From the NCBI GenBank assembly GCA_021818105.1, contig JAKAFB010000032.1, forward strand, positions 1 to 34,992: a stretch of 34,992 bases of DNA, read 5' to 3'. Both the position numbers and the translations under genes were made by a program. This document shows, one piece after another, positions 28,100 through 34,992 of the stretch; the first letter of the stretch is position 1, and every line of letters begins with the position of its first letter. This stretch comes from Acidobacteriota bacterium (GTDB lineage: Bacteria > Acidobacteriota > Terriglobia > Terriglobales > Acidobacteriaceae). Under the pieces are notes generated by a model. It did no database searches. It saw nothing but the letters and a program-made list of their open reading frames with translations, and was not told the DNA's origin.

Positions 28100-29515
28100 A
28101 TGAGCCTGGTAGTGATGAAATTCGGCGGCACGTCGGTGGAGAATCCGGCAGCCATCAGTCGTACAGTGTCCATTGTGGCCGGACGTGTGGCCATGGGCAA
28201 ACAACCCGTGGTGGTCGTCAGTGCTCTCGCCAAGGTCACAGACCAGTTGCTGCGCGCCGCTGCTTCGGCTGCGCAGGGCGACCGCACAGGCGCCCTCGCC
28301 ATCAGCTCCCGCTTGCGTTCGCGCCATCGCGACACGGCTGCGGCGCTCGTCAAGAATCCCGGCGATTTGATGAACCTCATCGATCAGAAATTCGACGCGC
28401 TCGACGAGATCCTGCGCGGGCTCGCGGCCATTCTTGAACTCACACCGCGCATTTCTGACCTCATCGTAAGCTATGGCGAGCGACTCTCGAGCCGCATCGT
28501 AACCGCAGCCCTCTGTGAGAAAGGCATCAACGCCGTTCACGTGGATGCGCGCGACGTCATCGTGACGGATTCGCAATTCCAGAAGGCTATTCCCCAGGAT
28601 GCAATCATTGAGAAGCGTGCAGGGGAGCGGCTGCGGCCGCTCGTGGATCAGGGCCATGTGCCTGTGATGGGCGGCTTCATCGGCTCCAATGAGGAAGGCA
28701 TCACCACCACGCTGGGCCGCGGCGGCTCCGACTTTACCGGCGCACTCATCGGCGGCGCACTTACAGCTGAGGCAATTGAAATCTGGACGGACGTGGACGG
28801 CATCATGACTGCCGATCCGCGCGTGTGTCCCGATGCACTGCGCGTGAAGGTGATCAGCTTTGAGGAGGCGGCCGAGCTCGCCTACTTCGGCGCCAAGGTG
28901 CTGCACCCGGCCACCATTCTGCCGGCCGTCAAGAAGAACATTCCCGTGCTCGTGCTGAACAGCAGGAATCCCAGCAACGAAGGCACGCGCATCATTTCGC
29001 TTGCCCCGCATTGCAAAAGCCCCTTCAAGTCCATTGCGGTCAAGAAGAAGCTGAGCATCATCGACGTGGTAGCCAGCCGCATGCTCATGACGCACGGCTA
29101 TCTTAAGGAGATCTTCACCATATTCGACAAGCACAAGTGCCCGGTTGATATGGTTTCCACGAGCGAGGTTTCCGTTTCGCTGACCGTGGATTCAAATGAC
29201 AGGCTGCCCGCCATTGCCGCGGACCTAAGCCAGTTAGCCGACGTGAAGTATGAGGGCAAAAAGGCTCTCATCTGCCTGGTGGGCGAAGACATTCGCGGGC
29301 AGAACGGCATCGCTGCGCAGGTCTTTAATGCCGTGCGCCACATCAACGTACGCATGATCTCGCAGGGCGCCAGCGAAATCAATATGAGCTTCATGATTGA
29401 AGAGGACGATGCGGATGAGGCCGTGCGCTCGCTGCATGCAGCTTTCTTCAAGGATCCTGACCCGGACATCTTCGACGTGGAAGCGCGCAAGCTGACCGCT
29501 CAGCCCGCAAACTAG
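28100..29515 (+). CDS. lysC: Aspartokinase (monofunctional, lysine-sensitive type)
   Basis: This phosphorylates aspartate, the first committed step of the aspartate family. It has 471 residues. The N-terminal KFGGTSV (Lys7), the RGGSDFTGALIGGAL segment and two C-terminal ACT domains (IIDVVASRMLMTHGYL and GEDIRGQNGIAAQVFNAV) give the class III architecture, where lysine binding to ACT inhibits activity (family knowledge). ATG at 28100 is taken because GGGAA lies about 9 nt upstream; the frame extends only 13 codons further. It lies between asd and dapB with short gaps (50 and 24 bp), so an asd-lysC-dapB operon is likely. No homoserine dehydrogenase is fused. Confidence 0.95.
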   Translation: MSLVVMKFGGTSVENPAAISRTVSIVAGRVAMGKQPVVVVSALAKVTDQLLRAAASAAQGDRTGALAISSRLRSRHRDTAAALVKNPGDLMNLIDQKFDALDEILRGLAAILELTPRISDLIVSYGERLSSRIVTAALCEKGINAVHVDARDVIVTDSQFQKAIPQDAIIEKRAGERLRPLVDQGHVPVMGGFIGSNEEGITTTLGRGGSDFTGALIGGALTAEAIEIWTDVDGIMTADPRVCPDALRVKVISFEEAAELAYFGAKVLHPATILPAVKKNIPVLVLNSRNPSNEGTRIISLAPHCKSPFKSIAVKKKLSIIDVVASRMLMTHGYLKEIFTIFDKHKCPVDMVSTSEVSVSLTVDSNDRLPAIAADLSQLADVKYEGKKALICLVGEDIRGQNGIAAQVFNAVRHINVRMISQGASEINMSFMIEEDDADEAVRSLHAAFFKDPDPDIFDVEARKLTAQPAN

Positions 29516-29539
29516 CACCAAACCAAACCCGGGGGAACG

Positions 29540-30217
29540 ATGCATTTTCTCGTGCTGGGCAAAGGAAAGACCGGCTCGCTGGTGGCAGAGATTGCACGCG
29601 AGCGCAACCACTCAGTCCTTGCGCTCGATGTCAACGAAAACATGAATGCATCAGCACTCACCGCACCCGCGCTGGCCGGTATCGATGCGGTGATTGACTT
29701 CACCACGCCTGAAAGCGCGGTCGAAAATATGCGCGCGGTGCTCATACTGGGCGGGCGCATCGTAGTGGGAACCACCGGCTGGTACTCACACCTGGACGAG
29801 ATGCGGGCGCTGGCTGACAAGCATCAAGGCGCGCTGCTCTATGGCACTAATTTTTCCATCGGCGTACAAAAGCTCTTTCGTCTCACAGCAGAACTGGCCA
29901 GGATCGACGGCTACACGTTCTCCATCACGGAGACGCACCATACCTCAAAGCTCGACGCACCCTCCGGTACCGCCCTCACGCTCAAGGAAATCATCCTCGG
30001 AATACGGCCCGGCATCGACGTGCCGGTGACCTCGCATCGTATCGGCGACGCCAAAGGCGAACACATTGTGACCGCCACCAGCGACCATGACACGCTGGAG
30101 TTGCGCCACGACGCACACAGCCGCCGCGGTTTCGCCTTGGGTGCCGTCCGCGCCGCAGAGTGGGTTGCAGGCAAACACGGGGCCTGGGATTTCCGCGAGA
30201 TTTTTGACCAACTCTAG
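29540..30217 (+). CDS. dapB: 4-hydroxy-tetrahydrodipicolinate reductase (short form)
   Basis: This reduces the DapA product in the diaminopimelate pathway. It has 225 residues, shorter than the usual 240-270. The nucleotide-binding motif is GKGKTG (7-12) in place of the common GxxGxMG. FTTPES (54-59) and GTTGW (77-81) follow. The active-site block is ETHHTSKLDAPSGTAL, with His133-His134 and Lys137 (family knowledge). GGGGGA lies before the ATG. It follows lysC by 24 bp. The next gene is on the opposite strand, so the operon ends here. dapA lies 3.4 kb away on the other side of the TonB fusion gene. Confidence 0.94.
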   Translation: MHFLVLGKGKTGSLVAEIARERNHSVLALDVNENMNASALTAPALAGIDAVIDFTTPESAVENMRAVLILGGRIVVGTTGWYSHLDEMRALADKHQGALLYGTNFSIGVQKLFRLTAELARIDGYTFSITETHHTSKLDAPSGTALTLKEIILGIRPGIDVPVTSHRIGDAKGEHIVTATSDHDTLELRHDAHSRRGFALGAVRAAEWVAGKHGAWDFREIFDQL

Positions 30218-30268
30218 GACCAAGATCCGCGCATTGTCGCTACGAGGCATGCGCCTGCCAGGCTCCAC

Positions 30269-32578
30269 TCAATGCAAAGCGGCCTGGAACATAACATTAA
30301 TCGTTGTCTGCACCGCCACCGGCTGATTGTCGAGCATATATGGCCTGTAGCGCCAGCTCTTTACCGCATCCATAGCAGCGCTGCGAAAGACGGATGGCCC
30401 ACTGAGCACGTGCAGGTCGGTGATCGCGCCAGTTTTGGTGATGGTGGCCCCCAACAGCACGGCGCCGCTCATGTTATGTTCTCGGGCAAATGCCGGATAG
30501 ACCGGTTCGGTCCTGTGCAACAGCAGTCCAGTGGCAACTCCGGCTGAGATTGCTGAGACGCCTGGCACAACCTGCACTTTGCTTTCTTTGCCGAAGACCG
30601 CAGACGGCAGACTTGCACCGCTATCGATGGCATCTGGAGATAACCCCGCCGGTGGCTCGTCCATGGCAACAGGCCTCTTCGCGGCAACAGGAATCTTGGC
30701 CGGCGCCGTCAATTGAGCGACCATCACATCCGACGAAACCGGCTCAGCAGCATCGCTGGCATCCGTACTGCTAGAACGGCTACCAAGGATAGTCCTCCAC
30801 GAATGGGGCTTTGCCTGCTTGATAGCTAACGGATGGCTCGGAGAGTCCATCTGGTAAGCGGCATTCTCCGACGGAAACACTGATTGGATGAGATTCCAGA
30901 ATGGATGCCACGCGATGAGCACAAGCAACCCCGCAACCAGTGCAAGACCCGTGAACATGAGCGCCCACTTCAGCAACCATGCATCTTGAACCTCCTCCTC
31001 TTGCTCGTCTTCCGTTGGATAGATCACTGGTATGGCCAGCGATGGACGCTCGTACTTTTTCGCCGGAGCAAAGTGGTCTTCGTCGATGTGCAGTGGATCT
31101 GCAGCCGTCCACTCAATCGGCACAAGTGCACGGGGAATCACCACCGGTTGGCCTAGGTCCACCGTCGGATCACTGTCTTCATCTATTACTTGATTTTCAT
31201 GCTGCGCTGGAATGTCTTCGGCACCTGCGGCGCGGCTCTGTTGTGCGTTCGGAGTGTCTGCATCACGTGCAGTGCGGCTCTCACTGGCAATGGGCAGAAT
31301 TTCTTCCTTAAGCGGAAGGCTTACGTCCTCCGGTGCGCAGCTCAAAGCTTCAAAGGAATCCTCTTCGCTTGTTGCTTGAGCGCTTTCAACCGGCGCACAG
31401 TCCTGTGCATCCATTGCCGGAACCTGCTCTACATCGGCCTGGTCATCGATTGCAGCGGGCAGATGGCCTTCCAGAATCGCCGAGGGGATTGCCACCACCG
31501 CCGTCGGCTCCTCGTCGATGGCAAGCTCTGTCGCGACCTCAGCCGGCAAGATCGCTCCATCACCGGGAACGGCCTCAAGAACTGTCTCATCGCTCTCGAC
31601 CGCCACAACATCACTTTCCAATTCTGGCGCATTACCTTCCTTGCCCCAAAAGCTGTTTGCGACAGCGGATGTATCCTCTTCAACTTCCATCTCCGCTGTG
31701 GCGGCTTCAACTGTGTTCGCTGATTCAGCAGGAATCAGCTTGCCATTTTCTTCTGTCGCGTTGCCCTGCGCGGCGAATGACTCTGGTTCCACAGCTGCCG
31801 GGATGCTCTCAGTAGAGGCCTTGACATCGTCATCCACGGCAACCTCGGGCTGGCTGTCAATTGGCGTAACCCTCAGCGAAAATTTCTTAAACCGCTTGTG
31901 CCCAAAGATGGGCTGGGGCTCTGACTTGGGAGGCACAACCACCTCCGGCCGAGTGGGACGTAGGAAGCGGGCATCCCAGTCCGTGAAGTCATACGTAACA
32001 GAGTCCTGCTTGCGGCCATTCCTGCGCGGACGCAACGGCAACGCATCCTCCATTCCTGCATCCTTCGGTTCACGGGCAATTCTCTCTGCGGGCGCTTCCT
32101 GCTGCTTAAATGTGTACTGATCCTCCGACGAGCTATCTACATCCTCTGCCACAGCCGGCGGAGGAACCTCGCCGGAATTCTCGCCTTCCTCCGAGGGAAG
32201 CGGCAGCAAGTCCTGTGCGCCAGCTTGCAGACAGTTCAAAATAAGATCCGGGTGATTCCTCCTGGAGTAGGCCACCACTCTCGCCCGCCCGTAAGAAGCG
32301 ATGCTCTCAATCACGGCCAGTGCATAACTCTCGTCGCAATCCACGTCGATCAGCACAGCGTCGTAGTCCTGCGCAACCACCTGGAGCAGGTCACTGTCTT
32401 GTGAGGGATAGTTATCAAATTCACGTACATGCGTGGCATCTGAGCCGGCCAGCGCTTTGGATACGATTGTTCTGTGTCCATCATTGGGCCCGATAAGCGC
32501 AACGGACATGCCGTTCGCGCCGGGAAGTTCCGGCTCGACTTCTTGCATCGTGATAGACGATTCAGTGCTGGCGATCAT
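30269..32578 (-). CDS. Pseudo-receiver/TonB C-terminal fusion membrane protein
   Basis: The function is unknown; the architecture is unusual. It has 769 residues from ATG 32578 (GTG 32611 is an alternative). Residues about 24-128 resemble a response-regulator fold (VALIGPNDGH, DAVLIDVDCDES with candidate Asp78 or Asp80, VVAYSRR, AGAQDLLPLP). The conserved Lys before the final Pro is Leu, so it looks like a CpaE/TadZ-type pseudo-receiver. A long acidic Glu/Ala/Val-rich linker (about 130-530) follows. A membrane helix (about 534-554, LLKWALMFTGLALVAGLLVLIAW) comes next. The last 86 residues are a TonB C-terminal domain (EPVYPAFAREHNMSGAVLLG, SAAMDAVKSWRYRPYM). It lies between dapB and dapA on the opposite strand. 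Confidence 0.85.
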   Translation of the reverse strand: MIASTESSITMQEVEPELPGANGMSVALIGPNDGHRTIVSKALAGSDATHVREFDNYPSQDSDLLQVVAQDYDAVLIDVDCDESYALAVIESIASYGRARVVAYSRRNHPDLILNCLQAGAQDLLPLPSEEGENSGEVPPPAVAEDVDSSSEDQYTFKQQEAPAERIAREPKDAGMEDALPLRPRRNGRKQDSVTYDFTDWDARFLRPTRPEVVVPPKSEPQPIFGHKRFKKFSLRVTPIDSQPEVAVDDDVKASTESIPAAVEPESFAAQGNATEENGKLIPAESANTVEAATAEMEVEEDTSAVANSFWGKEGNAPELESDVVAVESDETVLEAVPGDGAILPAEVATELAIDEEPTAVVAIPSAILEGHLPAAIDDQADVEQVPAMDAQDCAPVESAQATSEEDSFEALSCAPEDVSLPLKEEILPIASESRTARDADTPNAQQSRAAGAEDIPAQHENQVIDEDSDPTVDLGQPVVIPRALVPIEWTAADPLHIDEDHFAPAKKYERPSLAIPVIYPTEDEQEEEVQDAWLLKWALMFTGLALVAGLLVLIAWHPFWNLIQSVFPSENAAYQMDSPSHPLAIKQAKPHSWRTILGSRSSSTDASDAAEPVSSDVMVAQLTAPAKIPVAAKRPVAMDEPPAGLSPDAIDSGASLPSAVFGKESKVQVVPGVSAISAGVATGLLLHRTEPVYPAFAREHNMSGAVLLGATITKTGAITDLHVLSGPSVFRSAAMDAVKSWRYRPYMLDNQPVAVQTTINVMFQAALH

Positions 32579-32799
32579 TGGCCCCCCATCCTTCGTAACC
32601 GACGAATCCACTCATGGCAGTGCGTATACCCACTCCATCCACATTGCAGTTCGCGGAGCCCAGACACATCAATGTGCCGGGACGCTGCGGGCATCCTGGA
32701 CCGCTCGTCCTTAGGAAAATCAACAGAGACCTCTGGGGAAGAGCGTCTGGCGTTTGTGGCTTCCCCCTGCATTTGCAGAAGGATTTGAGCCAAGTCCAA
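32575..32799 (-). CDS. Possible small protein coupled to the TonB fusion gene
   Basis: This is an uncertain gene. The frame gives 74 residues from TTG at 32797-32799, or 65 from an in-frame ATG at 32770-32772. Its TGA overlaps the ATG of the TonB fusion gene in an ATGA arrangement, the usual sign of coupled translation. The protein is basic, with CGWSGYTHCHEW near the C-terminus. No ribosome site is clear for either start. No similarity is recognised. It could be a chance open frame in the leader of the fusion gene, and the AAGGA ribosome site of that gene lies inside it. Confidence 0.3.
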   Translation of the reverse strand: MDLAQILLQMQGEATNARRSSPEVSVDFPKDERSRMPAASRHIDVSGLRELQCGWSGYTHCHEWIRRLRRMGGQ

Positions 32800-33035
32800 T
32801 CAATGTATTCTGTTCAATCCCGGGCAATTGGCACTCAATCTCCGACCATTACCCGGTCTATTGATGAAGATGGTATACCTATTTGCGTTACGAGAATCCC
32901 CCGCAGTAACTCAATATGGTGACTTTAGTCGCATTCCTCATTGGCCTGAATTGCTTCTTTCGATTTCTTCGCTTCGTGGTACGGGCATGAGGACAATCGC
33001 TTGCCCCCGGAAGACCACCACTCACTGTACCTGGA
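32800..33035. other. Divergent intergenic region between the TonB fusion gene and the GNAT gene
   Basis: The gap is about 250 bp (440 bp if the small ORF is not real). Its GC content is lower than that of its neighbours. A minus-strand TACATT at 32802-32807 is a possible -10 for the small ORF/TonB unit. No strong hairpin and no convincing gene are seen; short plus-strand frames lack start signals. Confidence 0.4.
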
Positions 33036-33043
33036 TTTAATCT
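33036..33043 (+). promoter_or_regulatory. -10-like sequence (TTTAAT/TAATCT) just before the GNAT gene
   Basis: The overlapping hexamers TTTAAT (33036-33041) and TAATCT (33038-33043) end 8-10 nt before the ATG at 33052, with no Shine-Dalgarno between. This fits a leaderless or ultra-short-leader start. Confidence 0.35.
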
Positions 33044-33051
33044 GGTATTTC

Positions 33052-33537
33052 ATGGCTCTCCGTATCGCTACATCCGAAGACTTACCAGCAATCATCGCCA
33101 TGGAGCGGTTGCCAGAATCGCGCCGCTATGTAGGCCAATGGACCGAGGAGCGACATCGCTCAACCCTTGCAAGCGCCGACGCACGTTACTATGTTTGGGA
33201 ACAGCCCCTTGGTGCCTTACAGGGCTTCGCGATCCTGCGCGGATTGGCGGAGGCCTCCCGTTCCGTCGAGCTCAAGCGCATCTTGGTTGCCGAACCGGGG
33301 CATGGGCTGGGCCGCCGCATGCTTCTCGCGCTGATGCGCATCGCCTTTGAAGAGCTCGGCGCGCACCGGCTGTTTCTTGATGTCTTTGAAGACAATGCCC
33401 GTGCCCGTTACCTCTATGAGAGCCTCGGCTTTGTCTACGAGGGAACATTGCGTGAAGCTGCCCTGCGCGACGGCGGGTATTGTACGTTGCGGCTGATGTC
33501 GGTTCTCGACCGCGAATTTGCCGCGCACAATGCTTAG
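33052..33537 (+). CDS. GNAT-family N-acetyltransferase
   Basis: This is predicted to acetylate an amino group using acetyl-CoA; the substrate is unknown. It has 161 residues, a complete GNAT domain. The N-terminus MALRIATSEDLPAIIAME, the core KRILVAEPGHGLGRRMLLA (acetyl-CoA pyrophosphate loop) and DVFEDNARARYLYESLGF in the C-terminal half are typical (family knowledge). The ATG 33052 is chosen because the conserved domain starts there; a TTG 51 nt upstream extends the frame. No ribosome site is visible, and a -10-like hexamer ends 8-10 nt before the ATG. It is 89 bp before dapA and in the same direction, but a role in lysine metabolism is not indicated. Confidence 0.9.
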   Translation: MALRIATSEDLPAIIAMERLPESRRYVGQWTEERHRSTLASADARYYVWEQPLGALQGFAILRGLAEASRSVELKRILVAEPGHGLGRRMLLALMRIAFEELGAHRLFLDVFEDNARARYLYESLGFVYEGTLREAALRDGGYCTLRLMSVLDREFAAHNA

Positions 33538-33610
33538 ATCCTGAATACGTTCCCTTCTTTTCCCGGCCTGTTTCGCACATCAGAAAAATCAATCCGAACG
33601 CGCGCGGCGT

Positions 33611-33618
33611 TATACACT
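33611..33618 (+). promoter_or_regulatory. -10-like sequence (TATACA/TACACT) just before dapA
   Basis: TATACA (33611-33616) or TACACT (33613-33618) ends 8-10 nt before the dapA ATG at 33627, and no purine-rich ribosome site is present. No good -35 is seen. Confidence 0.35.
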
Positions 33619-33626
33619 CTCCTGTG

Positions 33627-34550
33627 ATGGACACTACGGGTTGCGGTACAGCTCTCGTCACGCCCTTTATGGCGGACGGCTCGATTGACGAAGCGGCGCT
33701 GCGCGCGCTGGTGAACTGGCAGATTGACTCGGGCATCGACTTTCTGGTGGCCTGCGGGTCAACCGGCGAAGCTGCCACGCTGGATGAAGAAGAGTGGCTG
33801 CGCGTGGTTCAGGTGGTGGTGGAAACAGCTGCGGGCCGCGTGCCCGTGTGGGCGGGCTGCACGCACAACTCCACGCGGACCCTGCTGCGCCTGGCAGCCA
33901 TGCTGCGCCGTGTGCGCGGGGTGGATGCCGTACTCTCGGCCAATCCCTACTACAACAAGCCGTCCCAGGAGGGGCAGTTCCAGCACTTTCTTGCCCTGGC
34001 AAAGACCGTTGACCCCATGCCGGTGGTTTTGTACAACGTGCCGGGGCGCACCGCTGCCAACCTTGAGCCGGAGACAGTGTTGCGCCTGGCAGATGCCGCA
34101 CCAAACATTGAAGCCATCAAGGAAGCCAGCGGAAGACTGCCGCAGCTCTCCACGCTCGTGCATTTGCTGCCGCGTGGATTCAAGGTATTCTCCGGCGATG
34201 ACAATCTTGCCCTGGCCTCCATTGGTGTTGGAGCGTGCGGACTGGTGAGCGTCGCATCCAATGAGGCTCCCGCGGAAGTAGGACGCATGGTTCGCGCCGC
34301 TCTGCACAATGACTGGCCACAGGCACGCGAGCTTGAGCGCCGCTACGGGCGCCTGTTCGAAGCCAACTTCTGGGAATCAAACCCTGGCCCTGTGAAGACG
34401 ATACTCAACCTGATGGGCCGCGCGACGGACGTGGTCCGCCTTCCCCTTGCTCCTCCCTCTGCCGCAACGCGCGCCCGCCTGGAGCGGCTGGCAGGCGAAC
34501 TAGGATTGCTCAAATTTGCCCCGGCCGCGGGCGATATGGGCCTCTACTAG
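33627..34550 (+). CDS. dapA: 4-hydroxy-tetrahydrodipicolinate synthase
   Basis: This condenses pyruvate with aspartate semialdehyde in the first dedicated step to diaminopimelate. It has 307 residues. The Schiff-base lysine is Lys165 in EAIKEASG, and Tyr136 lies in VVLYNVPGRTA. CGSTGEAATL (43-52, usually GTTGE) and NPYYNKPSQEG (106-116, with Tyr109) complete the active site (family knowledge). The start is ATG 33627; the longer frame overlaps the GNAT gene end. It is downstream of GNAT and separated from the asd-lysC-dapB cluster by the TonB fusion gene. It probably has its own promoter, with a very short leader. Confidence 0.96.
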   Translation: MDTTGCGTALVTPFMADGSIDEAALRALVNWQIDSGIDFLVACGSTGEAATLDEEEWLRVVQVVVETAAGRVPVWAGCTHNSTRTLLRLAAMLRRVRGVDAVLSANPYYNKPSQEGQFQHFLALAKTVDPMPVVLYNVPGRTAANLEPETVLRLADAAPNIEAIKEASGRLPQLSTLVHLLPRGFKVFSGDDNLALASIGVGACGLVSVASNEAPAEVGRMVRAALHNDWPQARELERRYGRLFEANFWESNPGPVKTILNLMGRATDVVRLPLAPPSAATRARLERLAGELGLLKFAPAAGDMGLY

Positions 34551-34689
34551 AGCCAGAGCGGGAACCCCTCATAAAAAAATACTGCCCGTTTGAACAACTA
34601 ATTTTTAAAGAAATGATATATCTCTAATTTGTACGGTTCTGGATCACATATTTATCGATACAGAACTTACGTAAGACCGTCCTCTGCGT
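34551..34689. other. AT-rich intergenic island after dapA
   Basis: The 139-bp gap, especially 34571-34675, is clearly AT-rich compared with the GC-rich window. It contains ATAAAAAAATAC, CTAATTTTTAAAG and the palindrome TTACGTAA. TTCTG and CAGAA form a 5-bp inverted repeat with a 20-nt spacer. It may hold the terminators of dapA and of the gene entering from the right, but no classical stem plus U-tract is seen. Confidence 0.5.
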
Positions 34690-34992
34690 CTACCTGGATG
34701 CATAGGATTCTGCAAACAGCACCATTGTTCGAAGGTGCAGCAAGTCCCGGTCGCGCCGGAGATGGCAAGCCAAGAATGAATGAGCTAGCCCGGCCTGAGT
34801 AAGTGCCGATGAGGGCAGATTACTTCGGTTATAGAGAAAGATTGTCTGCTGCGCGACTTTTACCGCAACGGCCGTGTTGATGTCAGACGACGGCCATGCG
34901 GCTTGAACCCGGTTCTCCTCCCAGCTGCCTTGGTCTAATTTCTTCTCAAAGCGCGATAGCGCCGTAAGGCCATGGGCGCCCGCAGAAAGCGA
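34690..34992 (-). CDS. Partial unknown gene (C-terminal 100 residues), start beyond the right edge
   Basis: The frame is open from the right edge to a TAG at 34690-34692, giving 100 residues with no start inside the window. Visible stretches are LTALSRFEKKLDQGSWEEN, VAVKVAQQTIFLYNRSNLP and CHLRRDRDLLHLRTMVLFA. They look like an alpha-helical protein. I do not recognise it. A 100-codon open frame in this GC range is suggestive but not conclusive. The product would end just before the AT-rich island. Confidence 0.45.
   Translation of the reverse strand, partial: SLSAGAHGLTALSRFEKKLDQGSWEENRVQAAWPSSDINTAVAVKVAQQTIFLYNRSNLPSSALTQAGLAHSFLACHLRRDRDLLHLRTMVLFAESYASR

Noticed and set aside
27785..29134. 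449-codon minus-strand frame opposite asd and lysC
   Set aside because: It is a shadow of two well-supported genes; the composition is that of a reverse-frame translation.

Overview
The window is a gene-dense, GC-rich bacterial chromosome segment. It carries housekeeping genes on both strands and shows no rRNA, tRNA, CRISPR, prophage or insertion sequence that I can recognise. The gene content fits Acidobacteriota (Terriglobia): a split F-type ATP synthase operon with paired b'/b subunits, a bacillithiol enzyme (BshC), a PolX-type polymerase with a PHP domain, an NAD-type isocitrate dehydrogenase, an hfq-hflX pair and several unassigned membrane or secreted proteins. This assignment is inferred from gene content, not from a search.

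Layout. 1-3977 (minus): atpF'-atpF-atpH-atpA-atpG, with atpG running off the left edge. The genes for subunits a and c are not upstream, so the operon is split. 4284-6909 (minus): a secreted S10 serine carboxypeptidase and a secreted alpha/beta esterase. 6958-8541 (minus): bshC. 8753-11851 (plus): a Nudix hydrolase with a basic tail, a cold-shock protein and PolX. 11988-13422: two convergent unknown membrane proteins that overlap at their stop codons. 13831-15474 (plus): citrate synthase and a thioredoxin-2-like protein. 15602-19320 (minus): PEP carboxylase and a secreted unknown. 19514-20305 (plus): a DUF4184 membrane protein. 20732-23056 (minus): hfq, hflX and a second Nudix hydrolase. 23283-26757 (plus): a DegT/DnrJ-type aminotransferase, nrdR, NAD-type isocitrate dehydrogenase and a very small M50-like membrane protease. 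26973-30217 (plus): asd, lysC and dapB. 30269-32578 (minus): a large pseudo-receiver/TonB fusion. 33052-34550 (plus): a GNAT acetyltransferase and dapA. An unknown partial gene (minus) enters from the right edge.

Metabolically, PEP carboxylase, citrate synthase and isocitrate dehydrogenase cover the anaplerotic and oxidative entry to the TCA cycle. Asd, LysC, DapB and DapA form most of the upper aspartate-to-diaminopimelate route for lysine and peptidoglycan.

The most unusual items are these: a protein that joins a degenerate response-regulator domain to a TonB C-terminus through a long acidic linker, with a possible translationally coupled small ORF upstream; several genes that lack a Shine-Dalgarno but have a -10-like hexamer 7-10 nt before the start codon, suggesting leaderless mRNAs; an H1-like tail on a Nudix enzyme; a 144-residue stand-alone M50-like protease; and a promoter/terminator-bounded intergenic segment that could encode a small RNA. 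None of these amounts to a clear new multi-gene defence or mobile system.
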